This document shows, in pieces, positions 50,158-58,289 of a stretch of 64,000 nucleotides of DNA. The notes below the pieces were generated by a model. It did not search any database. It was not told the DNA's origin and saw only the letters and a list, made by a program, of their open reading frames with translations. Each line of letters begins with the position of its first letter. Within the stretch, counting starts at the first letter, position 1. Both the position numbers and the translations under genes were made by a program. This DNA is from Actinomadura xylanilytica (GTDB lineage Bacteria > Actinomycetota > Actinomycetes > Streptosporangiales > Streptosporangiaceae). Location of the stretch: the NCBI RefSeq assembly GCF_030283145.1, contig NZ_JASNWE010000005.1, forward strand, positions 744,001 through 808,000, written 5' to 3'.

Positions 50158-51086
50158 GCGCCGGGCAGGACCTGTTCCAGGTGGGCGTCACCTCGTTCTA
50201 CGCGCTGGCCGTCCCGGCCGGAGCGGTGCTGTACTTCCGCACCGTGCGGGTGCCGAGGCCGCCCGTAGGGACGTTCAACGGGCGCGACATCGTGGTGATG
50301 ATGGGGTTCGTCCTCGCACTGCCGTTCCTCTACCTCGCGCTGCCCGGGGTGGCGCTGCCGGTCGTGCTGGCGCTGGTGTTCGCCGGCGGCCTGACGGTCG
50401 GCTACCAGCCGGTGGTGGGGCGCGCGCCGGTGCGCTGGGCGCTGATCCTCGCGCTGCTAGCCGCCGACCTGGTGGGGCACCAGGTGCTCGGCGCCGGAAC
50501 GCCCTTCTACTGGGTGGCCAACAGCTGCATCGTCGGGCTCATCGTGGTCTCCGCGACCAACCTCAACGTGCAGGGCGGCATGCCGCTGAAGAACGTCGCC
50601 TGGTTCGTGCTGCTGCTGGCCGTGTACGATCTGACGTTCGCCACGGTGATCCCGCTGACCCAGGAGCTGGCCGAGGCGATCCAGGGGTACCCGTTCGCGC
50701 CGTCGGCGGGGCTGCGGGCCGGCGGGTTCGGCGCGGTAATCGGCATGGGCGACCTGCTGGCCTACTCGCTGTACACCGCGGCGGCGTACAAGGCGTACGG
50801 GCGGAGCGGGCTGCGGGCGGCGCTGGGGATCGTGCTCGCCTTCGGGTCGGTGCTCCCGACGCTGGCGCCCCTCGCCGTCGAGGCGCTGACCGGGTCGGCG
50901 CCCGCGCTCGTCCCGGCGCAGGTGTTCTTCGGCCCGGCGGCCTTCGCCGGGTACCTGGTGCTGCGCCGGCGGCTCGGCGCCGAGCGGCGGATGGCCGAGG
51001 TGCCCGTCCGGGCCCCCGATCAGACCCGCTCGCTGAGGTTGACGCCGGTCTCGGGCTCGAACAGGTCGATGGCGTCGGGGTCGTAG
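50154..51086 (+). CDS. Presenilin/signal-peptide-peptidase-like intramembrane aspartyl protease
   Basis: A 310-residue protein with nine predicted membrane helices. Helix 6 has VYDL (Tyr158-Asp159), helix 7 has GMGD (residues 197-200, Asp200), and the start of helix 9 has PAL (250-252). YD, GxGD and PAL at these helices define the A22 (presenilin/SPP/archaeal PSH) family; A24 prepilin peptidases lack PAL. It should cut membrane-spanning peptides. The SD GGGGGA precedes GTG 50154. It is the last gene of the peptide operon, and its 3' end overlaps the convergent sugC by 67 bp. Confidence 0.75.
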   Translation: MSAGQDLFQVGVTSFYALAVPAGAVLYFRTVRVPRPPVGTFNGRDIVVMMGFVLALPFLYLALPGVALPVVLALVFAGGLTVGYQPVVGRAPVRWALILALLAADLVGHQVLGAGTPFYWVANSCIVGLIVVSATNLNVQGGMPLKNVAWFVLLLAVYDLTFATVIPLTQELAEAIQGYPFAPSAGLRAGGFGAVIGMGDLLAYSLYTAAAYKAYGRSGLRAALGIVLAFGSVLPTLAPLAVEALTGSAPALVPAQVFFGPAAFAGYLVLRRRLGAERRMAEVPVRAPDQTRSLRLTPVSGSNRSMASGS

Positions 51087-52198
51087 TCGAGCTCGATGTT
51101 CTCGCCCCGGCGGGCCCGCGACATCGGGTCGAGGCGGGCGATGAGCTGGGACCGGCTCTGGTCGGTGACGTTCCCCTGGAACGCCTCGGCCAGGTGCTCG
51201 GACTCGATCGCCCCGGACGAGCCGAGGTCGATGTAGGCGAACTTCTCCGCGCCGAGCGACTCCAGGACGTCGACGTGCCCGGTGAAGGTCAGGTCGTGCC
51301 CTTCGGGACGGCGCTCCCGGACGAGCCGGGCGTCGCCGAACGCCTCCGGCCGGATCCCCACGATCACCTGTGCGGGGGCGTTGTTGGCCTCCAGGGCGCG
51401 GCGCATCCGGTCCGAGACCGGAATGGGCCCGAGCACGGTCTGGAGCCCGTCCGAGGTGACGTCGGCGTTCAGGAAGTTCATCGACGGCGACCCGATGAAC
51501 CCCGCGACGAACAGGTTGTGCGGGTGCTCGTACAGCTCCTCGGGCGGGCCCATCTGCTGCACCACCCCCTTGCGCATCAGCACGATGCGGTCGCCGAGCG
51601 TCATCGCCTCGGTCTGGTCGTGGGTGACGTACACGGTGGTGGTGCCCAGGTGCTTCTGCAACCGCGAGATCATCGTGCGCATCTGCACGCGCAGCTTGGC
51701 GTCCAGGTTGGACAGCGGCTCGTCCATCAGGAACGCCTTGGGGTCGCGCACGATCGCGCGGCCCATCGCGACCCGCTGCCGCTGCCCGCCGGACAGGTGC
51801 GCGGGCCTGCGGTCCAGGAACTGCTCGATGTCCAGGAGGTGGGCCGCCTCCTGGACCTTGCGCTTGGACTCGGCCTTGCCGACCTTGGCGAGCCGCAGCG
51901 GGAAGGCGATGTTCTCCGCCACGGTCATGTGCGGGTACAGCGCGTACGACTGGAACACCATCGCGATGTCGCGGTCGCGCGGTGCCTTCTCGTTCATCCG
52001 CGCGCCGCCGATGGTCAGCTCGCCCGCGCTGATGTCCTCCAGCCCGGCGATCATGTTCAGCGTGGTCGACTTCCCGCAGCCGGACGGGCCGACCAGGATG
52101 ATGAACTCCTTGTCGGCGATCTTCAGGTCCAGCTCGCTGACGGCGGTGGTGCCGTCGGGGTACCGCTTGGTCACCCCGTCCAGGACGATCTCAGCCAT
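51020..52198 (-). CDS. sugC: Sugar ABC transporter ATP-binding protein (SugC/MsiK/UgpC type)
   Basis: A 392-residue ATPase. Walker A GPSGCGKST (37-45), Q-loop VFQSYALYPHMTV, signature HLSGGQRQRVAMGRAI, Walker B AFLMDEPLSNLD, and H-loop VTHDQTEAM, followed by a TOBE/OB domain (about 240-390) that binds regulators. It powers the import complex with the three genes upstream. Related MsiK proteins serve several sugar importers. It is 9 bp after sugB. Confidence 0.94.
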   Translation of the reverse strand: MAEIVLDGVTKRYPDGTTAVSELDLKIADKEFIILVGPSGCGKSTTLNMIAGLEDISAGELTIGGARMNEKAPRDRDIAMVFQSYALYPHMTVAENIAFPLRLAKVGKAESKRKVQEAAHLLDIEQFLDRRPAHLSGGQRQRVAMGRAIVRDPKAFLMDEPLSNLDAKLRVQMRTMISRLQKHLGTTTVYVTHDQTEAMTLGDRIVLMRKGVVQQMGPPEELYEHPHNLFVAGFIGSPSMNFLNADVTSDGLQTVLGPIPVSDRMRRALEANNAPAQVIVGIRPEAFGDARLVRERRPEGHDLTFTGHVDVLESLGAEKFAYIDLGSSGAIESEHLAEAFQGNVTDQSRSQLIARLDPMSRARRGENIELDYDPDAIDLFEPETGVNLSERV

Positions 52199-52207
52199 GG
52201 TCCCGCC

Positions 52208-53038
52208 TCATCCCTTCACGGCTCCGGAGGTCAGGCCGGACACGATCCGGCGCTGGAACAGCAGCACGAACAGCACGATCGGGATCGTGATCACGATGGC
52301 CGCCGCCGCGATCGATCCGGCCGGGTCCTCGAACTGCGAGCTGCCGCTGAAGAACGAGATCGTCGCCGGGGCGGTGCGGGCGGCGCTGGAGGAGGTCAGC
52401 GAGATGGAGAACAGGAAGTCGTTCCAGCACAGGATGAACGCCAGGATCGCGGTGGTGACCACGCCCGGCGCGGCCAGCGGCGCGATCACCAGGCGGAACG
52501 CCTGGAAGGGGGTGGCGCCGTCCATCTTGGCGGCCTTCTCCAGGTCCCACGGGATCTCCCGGAAGAAGGTGGACAGCGTGTAGATGGTCAGCGGCAGCGC
52601 GAAGGTGATGTACGGCAGGATCAGGCCGGGCCAGGTGTTGAACAGCCCGAGCCCGCGTTCGATCTGGAACAGCGGCGTGACCAGCGAGATCTGCGGGAAC
52701 ATCGCGATCAGCAGCGAGATCCCGAGCACCAGCGACTTGCCCGGGAACTCCAGCCGGGCCACCGCGTAGGCGGCCATCGTGCCGATCACGATGGCGATCA
52801 GGGTGGAGATCACCCCGATCCCGATGGAGTTGATCAGGCCGCGGACGAAGTCGTCGTTCTTGAAGATGCCGGCGTAGTTGGACCAGGTCCAGGTGGTCGG
52901 CCAGAACCTCCCGTCGGAGATCGTGCTCGGCGCCTTGAACGACAGCGCGGCGATCCACACCACCGGGATCAGCGCGCACACCACCACGACGAGGTCGACC
53001 ACCGCCCATCCGGCCGTCCGGTCCCGGTGCCGTGACAT
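52208..53038 (-). CDS. sugB: Sugar ABC transporter permease (SugB, MalG type)
   Basis: A 276-residue permease with six membrane helices. The EAA loop is EIPWDLEKAAKMDGATPFQAFRLVIAPLAAPGV (outline), which docks on SugC. NDFLFSISLTSS is typical of the MalG class. The ATG overlaps the sugA stop (TGATG). Confidence 0.93.
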   Translation of the reverse strand: MSRHRDRTAGWAVVDLVVVVCALIPVVWIAALSFKAPSTISDGRFWPTTWTWSNYAGIFKNDDFVRGLINSIGIGVISTLIAIVIGTMAAYAVARLEFPGKSLVLGISLLIAMFPQISLVTPLFQIERGLGLFNTWPGLILPYITFALPLTIYTLSTFFREIPWDLEKAAKMDGATPFQAFRLVIAPLAAPGVVTTAILAFILCWNDFLFSISLTSSSAARTAPATISFFSGSSQFEDPAGSIAAAAIVITIPIVLFVLLFQRRIVSGLTSGAVKG

Positions 53039-53982
53039 CAGCGCTTACCCCCTGTGGCCTGGGCTGGCGCGGAAGTGCCCAGCACCTTGACGAACACGAA
53101 CGCGATGACCGCCACGGTGACGACGATCAGCACCGACATGGTGGAGCCGATGCCGAGGTTCAGCCCGCCGATCAGGTTGTGGTAGGCGATCACCGACACC
53201 GCCGCGGTGTTCTGCGCGCCGTTGGTGAGCACGAAGATGTTGTCGAAGATCCGGAACGCGTCCAGCGTCCGGAACAGCAGCGCGGCCAGGATCGCCGGCC
53301 GCATCAGCGGCAGGGTGATCAGCCGGAACCGCTGCCACGCACCGGCGCCGTCCATCGACGCCGCCTTCAGCGTGTCCTCGGGCACCAGCGCGAGTCCGGC
53401 CATGAGCAGCAGCGCCATGAACGGCGTGGTCTTCCACACCTCGGCGAGGATGACGATCCCTATGGCGGGCCAGTGCTCGGTGAGCGGCGCCTGCCCGCCC
53501 GGGAGCAGCCCGGCCAGCCAGCCGGTGTCGGGCGTCCAAGCGTACTTCCAGCCGTAGGCCGCCGCGACCGTGACGATGCCGTACGGGATCAGCACGACGG
53601 TCCGGATCAGGCCCCGCCCGACCAGCGTCCGGTACATCACCAGCGCGATCACCATGCCGAGCACCAGCTCGATGGCGACGCTCACCACCGTGACGACGGC
53701 CGTCACCGCGAACGCGTTCCACCAGAACGCGCTGGTGAGGACCGTGGTGTAGTTCTCGACGCCGATCCACCCCTTGCGGTCCGGGAACCGCAGGTCGTAG
53801 CGCTGAAGCGACAGCAGCACCGAGTAGACGATGGGCCATCCGGTCACCAGCACCATGACCAGGGCGGCGGGCGCGCACAGCCACCAGCCGAGGTGGCGCT
53901 CGGATCTGCGGCCCTGGCTGACCGCCCGCCTCCCCGCGTCGTCGCCCCCGCTCACGGTCGCGCCGCCGCCCGGGCCGTTCAT
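53038..53982 (-). CDS. sugA: Sugar ABC transporter permease (SugA, MalF type)
   Basis: A 314-residue permease. After a polar 30-residue N-terminus it has six helices and the EAA loop VPEDTLKAASMDGAGAWQRFRLITLPLMRPAI (outline). SLQRYDLRFPDRKGWIGVENY is family-typical. It overlaps the solute-binding protein gene by 4 bp (ATGA). Confidence 0.93.
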   Translation of the reverse strand: MNGPGGGATVSGGDDAGRRAVSQGRRSERHLGWWLCAPAALVMVLVTGWPIVYSVLLSLQRYDLRFPDRKGWIGVENYTTVLTSAFWWNAFAVTAVVTVVSVAIELVLGMVIALVMYRTLVGRGLIRTVVLIPYGIVTVAAAYGWKYAWTPDTGWLAGLLPGGQAPLTEHWPAIGIVILAEVWKTTPFMALLLMAGLALVPEDTLKAASMDGAGAWQRFRLITLPLMRPAILAALLFRTLDAFRIFDNIFVLTNGAQNTAAVSVIAYHNLIGGLNLGIGSTMSVLIVVTVAVIAFVFVKVLGTSAPAQATGGKR

Positions 53983-55256
53983 GGGAGCACCCCCTTGCTT
54001 TGCAGCGCGTCGGATATGAGGTTCCTCAGCGTCCTCAGCGTGCGCGGCGGATCGATCGCCGAAGGAGGCGACAGCGTCACCGCCGTGACGGTCGAGACGT
54101 TCTGGTAGGTCGGCGTCTTCGGCCGGGCGGCGGCGGTCTTGAGCGCGGCCAGGATCGTGTCCCGCATCGGGTACGCCTCCGCCATGCCGCTGGCGCCGTA
54201 GACGGACTCGATGGTCGGCGGCAGCCCGTCCTTGACCGCGGCGACGCGCTGGCTCTCGGGGTCGCGCAGGCACAGCGCCGCCTGGAACGCCGCCTGGGGG
54301 TTCTTGGAGTAGCGGCTGACCGCGAAGTTGGCACCGCCGAGGGGCGCCCTGCCGCTCCCCGTGATGCCGGGGTAGGGGGCCCATTTGAAGTGCGGCAGCA
54401 TGGCGGGCTTGAGCTCGGCCATGGACGCGTACACGAACGGCCAGTTGATCTCGTAGGCGCCGCGTCCCGACTCCACGGCCAGCCGCGCGTCGTCCTCCTT
54501 GGTGTTGGACAGCGACGGGTCGGCGGCCTTGGACCTGGCGAAGGCGCGCAGCACCTTGAGCGCGACGAGCGCCTGCGGGCCGAGTTCGACGCGCGCGCCG
54601 TCCGGGCTCAGGATGCGGCCCCCGGCCGAGGCGACCAGGCTGTTGAACCAGACGACCAGCCCCTCGAACTGGGCGCCGGTGACCTCGCCGTAGTGCGGCT
54701 TGCCCTCGGCAGCGAGCCGGGCCGAGGCGGCCATCAGGCCCGTCCACGTCGTCGGCGGCTCCGGGATCAGGTCCGAGCGGTACCAGAGGAGCTGGACGTT
54801 GGTGTTGTAGGGGGCCGCGTACAGCTTGCGCTGCCAGACGGCGGTGTCGAGCGGCCTCGCGGTGACCCCCCGGCGCGCCTCCGCGGCGAACGGGCCGGTC
54901 CATTCGCGGATCCAGCCCGCCTCGGCGAGCTCGGCGGTCCAGGTCACGTCCATGCCGAGGACGTCCAGCTCGGAGTCGGCGGCGGCGAGCCGGCGGACGA
55001 GCTGCTCGCGCTGGTCGTCGGCGCCGCGCGGCAGCGTGTTGAGGACGATCCGGTACCGGCCCCGCGCGAGCCGGTTGCAGCGCTTGACGATCTCGCCCAT
55101 GCTCTGCTGCGGCGCGTTGTAGAGGCTGATCACTCGAGCCCCCGAGCCGCCGGAGCCGCAGCCGGACAGGAACCCGGCGGCCAGCGTCGCGGCGGCGCAC
55201 GCGGCGGCCGCCCCGCGCCGCCGGGGCCCGGCCGGGCCGCCTCCGCCCATCAGCAT
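53979..55256 (-). CDS. lpqY: Trehalose-type lipoprotein solute-binding protein (LpqY-like)
   Basis: A 425-residue lipoprotein with lipobox LSGC (Cys33). The body follows M. tuberculosis LpqY closely in pattern: IVKRCNRLARGRYRI, LDVLGMDVTWTAELAEAGWI, KLYAAPYNTNVQLLWYRSDLIPEPPTTW, EGLVVWFNSLVASAGG, YEINWPFVYASM, GGANFAVSR, and an end in GVLP. LpqY-SugABC imports trehalose, so this is the likely sugar. A GGTGATCACC palindrome (55330-55339) about 75 bp upstream could be a repressor site. Confidence 0.9.
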   Translation of the reverse strand: MLMGGGGPAGPRRRGAAAACAAATLAAGFLSGCGSGGSGARVISLYNAPQQSMGEIVKRCNRLARGRYRIVLNTLPRGADDQREQLVRRLAAADSELDVLGMDVTWTAELAEAGWIREWTGPFAAEARRGVTARPLDTAVWQRKLYAAPYNTNVQLLWYRSDLIPEPPTTWTGLMAASARLAAEGKPHYGEVTGAQFEGLVVWFNSLVASAGGRILSPDGARVELGPQALVALKVLRAFARSKAADPSLSNTKEDDARLAVESGRGAYEINWPFVYASMAELKPAMLPHFKWAPYPGITGSGRAPLGGANFAVSRYSKNPQAAFQAALCLRDPESQRVAAVKDGLPPTIESVYGASGMAEAYPMRDTILAALKTAAARPKTPTYQNVSTVTAVTLSPPSAIDPPRTLRTLRNLISDALQSKGVLP

Positions 55257-55368
55257 CGACGTCCCCCTCCCCCAGGCCGCCGGGGCTTTCCCCCGCCCCG
55301 GTCGCTCAGGCTCTACCCGGGCGCCCGGTGGTGATCACCGAGGTGGACGAATCATTACCATCCCCTGG

Positions 55369-56670
55369 TCACAGGCTGTGCTCGACGTCGGCGAGGCTGC
55401 CGGTGGCGGGGTCCATCAGGCCGACCCGGATCAGGTCGTCGCCGGCCACGTTGTGCAGCAGCCAGTCGCCCAGCACCCGCGCCTTGGCCCGCGCCGACGG
55501 GACCGTGGCCAGGTGGTAGCCGCGGGTGACGGCCTGCGCCGGCACGCCGGTCAGCGGGACGCCGAGGGGGCGCGCGACCGCCTGGCTGCCGCCGAGGTCG
55601 ACCACCATGCCGAGGTCGCGGTGCCGGTAGGGCCTGGGCTCGCCGCCGTGCAGCGAGGCCACCACGTTGCGCGCGGCCGTCCGCGCCTGCCGGGTGGCGT
55701 GCTGCGCGGTGGGCGGGCAGATCGCGTCGCCGCCCTTGTCCAGGTCGGGAACGGCGGCGGCGTCGCCCACCGCGAACACCCCGGGGGTCCCGGGCAGCCT
55801 CAGGTCGGCGCCGACCACCAGCCGGCCCCGCTCGGTGGGCGCGTCCAGCGTCGCGACGACGGGGCTCGGCTGGACGCCCGCGGTCCACACCACCGTCCGG
55901 CACGGCAGGGTGCTGCCGTCGGTGAGGTCCGCGGACGTGGCCGTGAGGCGCTCGATGGTGGTGCCGAGCCGGATCCCGATGCCGCGCCGGGTCAGCTTGC
56001 GCATGGCGACGGCGCCGAGCCGGTCCCCCATCTCGGGCAGCAGCCGGGGCGCGACATCGATCAGGGTCCAGGTCAGCAGCGCCGGGTCGAGCCGCGGGAA
56101 GCTGCGCAGCGCCTTGCTGGTCAGCAGCTGGAGGTTCGCGGCGGTCTCCACCCCCGAGTAGCCGCCGCCGACGACCAGGAAGCCGAGCCGCTCGGCGCGC
56201 TCGGCCGTGTCGAGCCCGGCGTTGGCTAGCTCGAGCTGGGCGATGACGTGGTCGCGCAGGTAGACGGCATCGGCGAGGCTCTTCATGCCGTGCGCGTGCT
56301 CCTTGAGCCCCGGGATGTCGAAGCTGCGGGTGACGCTGCCGGGGCACAGCACGAGCCGGTCGTACCGGACCGTGGCGGTGTGGCCGTCGATCATGGTGAC
56401 CTCGCAGCGGCGCGCGGCCAGGTCGACGTCGGTCGCGGTGCCGGGGATCAGCCGGGTGCGGCGCAGCTTGCGGTGCAGCGGGCCGGCGATCGAGCGCGGG
56501 TCCAGCAGCCCGGCCGCCACCTCGGGCAGCAGCGGCTGGTACAGGGTGTAGCCGAACGGGGAGACGATGACGATCTCGGCCGCGGCGGGCCGGAGGGTGC
56601 GCTCGAGCCGGCGCGCGACGGCGTATCCGGCGAAACCGGCGCCCACGATCACGATGCGGGGTACGGACAC
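55369..56670 (-). CDS. NAD(P)/FAD-dependent oxidoreductase, type II NADH dehydrogenase-like
   Basis: A 433-residue flavoprotein. RIVIVGAGFAGYAVARRLER is the FAD site, LGFLVVGGGYSGVETAANL the NADH site, and GVFAVGDAAAVPD the FAD C-terminal motif. NDH-2 enzymes pass electrons from NADH to quinone at the membrane face without proton pumping. GTG 56670 follows GGGAG, and the frame upstream of it was left out. It lies 112 bp upstream of lpqY on the same strand, probably a separate unit. Confidence 0.9.
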   Translation of the reverse strand: MSVPRIVIVGAGFAGYAVARRLERTLRPAAAEIVIVSPFGYTLYQPLLPEVAAGLLDPRSIAGPLHRKLRRTRLIPGTATDVDLAARRCEVTMIDGHTATVRYDRLVLCPGSVTRSFDIPGLKEHAHGMKSLADAVYLRDHVIAQLELANAGLDTAERAERLGFLVVGGGYSGVETAANLQLLTSKALRSFPRLDPALLTWTLIDVAPRLLPEMGDRLGAVAMRKLTRRGIGIRLGTTIERLTATSADLTDGSTLPCRTVVWTAGVQPSPVVATLDAPTERGRLVVGADLRLPGTPGVFAVGDAAAVPDLDKGGDAICPPTAQHATRQARTAARNVVASLHGGEPRPYRHRDLGMVVDLGGSQAVARPLGVPLTGVPAQAVTRGYHLATVPSARAKARVLGDWLLHNVAGDDLIRVGLMDPATGSLADVEHSL

Positions 56671-56872
56671 GGTGGCTCCCTCACTGGCGTCCTCGACCAC
56701 TCACGGCGAATGATCCACCACGCTACGTCACCTGTCCGGGGACGCCCCTGACGGCCACCCACGGAGGCCGGTCCGCCGCAGCGGACGAGGCACCGGGCCG
56801 GGCGGAACCGTTTCGGGCCTCCCTCTCAGGTCACATATGACAATGACGATGCTCAAAGCGGAAGGAAGGCGC

Positions 56873-57370
56873 ATGGTTCGACTCAGTGAGCAGGCGTTGA
56901 CCCCGCCCCCCGAGGCCGGCGGATCGACGGACGCGCGGACCACCGGAGAACTCTTCGCGCAATTCACCGAACAGGCCTCGGATCTGTTCCGGGACGAACT
57001 CCGGCTGGCCGAACTGGAGATGCGCGACAAGGCCAAGAGCATGGGCATCGGCGCCGGGCTCTTCGGCGGTGCCGGGCTGGTCGCCTATCTGGGCGCCGGG
57101 GCCGCCGCGGTCACCGCGGGCCTCGCGCTCGACGTGGTGCTCCCCACCTGGCTCGCCGCACTGATCGTCACGGTCCTGCTGTTCCTGCTGGCGGCCGGTC
57201 TGGCCGTCGTCGGGCGGCGCAAGACCAGGCAGGGCTCCCCGCCGCTGCCGCAGTCGGCCATCGCGAGCGTCCGCCGCGACGTCGACGTCCTCCGGAAGGG
57301 AGTTCACCATGACGGAAGAAATGCAGAGGCCGCCCGAGACGGACACGGAGTCCGCACAGCGGATTCATGA
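56873..57370 (+). CDS. Phage-holin-3_6 family (DUF1469) membrane protein
   Basis: A 165-residue protein. TTGELFAQFTEQASDLFRDELRLAELEMRDKAKSMGIGAG is the typical helical start, followed by two membrane helices (about 62-86 and 93-116). Despite the Pfam name, these are chromosomal envelope-stress-type proteins found beside DUF3618 genes, as here. ATG 56873 has GAAGGAAGG. The 3' end overlaps the DUF3618 gene by 62 bp. Confidence 0.88.
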   Translation: MVRLSEQALTPPPEAGGSTDARTTGELFAQFTEQASDLFRDELRLAELEMRDKAKSMGIGAGLFGGAGLVAYLGAGAAAVTAGLALDVVLPTWLAALIVTVLLFLLAAGLAVVGRRKTRQGSPPLPQSAIASVRRDVDVLRKGVHHDGRNAEAARDGHGVRTADS

Positions 57371-57698
57371 GCACGTCCCTAAGGGGAAAGGACGGCCCGC
57401 GGGCGGCGCCGAATCGCCCATGGACGCGGAATCGCTGAAGAGGGAGATCGCCATCACGCGGTCGGCCCTCGGAGAGACGGTCGACGCGCTGGCCGCCAAG
57501 GCCGACATCAGGGGCCGGGCCAAGGAACGCGCCACCGCGAAGCGCCGGGCCCTCCGCGCCAGGAGCGCACAATTGAAGGATCAGACCGGCCAGAACGCGC
57601 GGCTCCGCCGCAAGGAGATCGCGGCGGCAGGCGCCGGCACCGTGGCGGTCTCCGCGGCGGCGTGGATCCTGGCACGGCGCCGCACGCACCGGCACTGA
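57309..57698 (+). CDS. DUF3618 family protein
   Basis: A 129-residue protein. MDAESLKREIAITRSALGETVDALAAKADIRGRAKE is the DUF3618 signature (EI..TR..L..TVDAL..K.D). A basic segment follows, then a C-terminal membrane helix (AAAGAGTVAVSAAAWILA) and an RRR tail. It is probably a membrane-anchored partner of the holin-like protein just upstream. GGAAGGGA precedes the ATG. Confidence 0.88.
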   Translation: MTEEMQRPPETDTESAQRIHEHVPKGKGRPAGGAESPMDAESLKREIAITRSALGETVDALAAKADIRGRAKERATAKRRALRARSAQLKDQTGQNARLRRKEIAAAGAGTVAVSAAAWILARRRTHRH

Positions 57699-57833
57699 CG
57701 GACCCCGCACCCCACGGCCCGCCGTGGGCGCGTGGGCGGGCGCGGAACGTTTACCGCCAAGGGGTTTTACCTCCCGGCGGAACATGCGACGTTGAAGACA
57801 AGACGGACTGAACCCGGCACCGGAGCGTGAGGT

Positions 57834-58268
57834 ATGCGGATTCGCGACATCCTGCGGCGCAAGGGGGGCACCGTCGCCACGGTGCGGCCCGAGGCCACCG
57901 TGCGGGAACTGCTCGCCACGCTGGCCGAGCACAACATCGGCGCGGCGGTGGTGTCGCCCGACGGCGCGTCGATCGCCGGCATCGTCTCCGAGCGCGACAT
58001 CGCCCGCCGGCTGCACGAGCACGGCGCCGGACTGCTGGGCCGCCCGGTCTCGGAGATCATGACGGTCGAGGTGCGCACCTGCCGTCCGGACGCGATGGTC
58101 GACGACCTGCGCCAGACGATGACCGACCACCGGATCCGGCACCTCCCGGTGGTCGAGGATGGCAGGCTGGCCGGCATCGTCAGCATCGGCGACGTGGTCA
58201 AGAGCGCCATCGACGTGCTGGAGAGCGAGCGCGAGCACCTGGTGGACTACATCCAGCGCGCCCCCTGA
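57834..58268 (+). CDS. Two-CBS-domain protein
   Basis: A 144-residue protein made of two CBS modules: ATVRPEATVRELLATLAEHNIGAAVVSPDG..IAGIVSERDIARRL and VRTCRPDAMVDDLRQTMTDHRIRHLPVVEDGRLAGIVSIGDVV (outlines). It resembles hypoxic response protein 1 in size. CBS pairs bind adenine nucleotides and act as energy sensors. The partner is not evident. It is convergent with yczR. Confidence 0.9.
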   Translation: MRIRDILRRKGGTVATVRPEATVRELLATLAEHNIGAAVVSPDGASIAGIVSERDIARRLHEHGAGLLGRPVSEIMTVEVRTCRPDAMVDDLRQTMTDHRIRHLPVVEDGRLAGIVSIGDVVKSAIDVLESEREHLVDYIQRAP

Positions 58269-58289
58269 GCCCGCCGCCCCGCCGGGGTC

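Noticed and set aside
56873..57370. Prophage, suggested by a holin-family protein
   Set aside because: No other phage gene is near. The DUF1469-DUF3618 pair is a normal chromosomal arrangement in actinomycetes.
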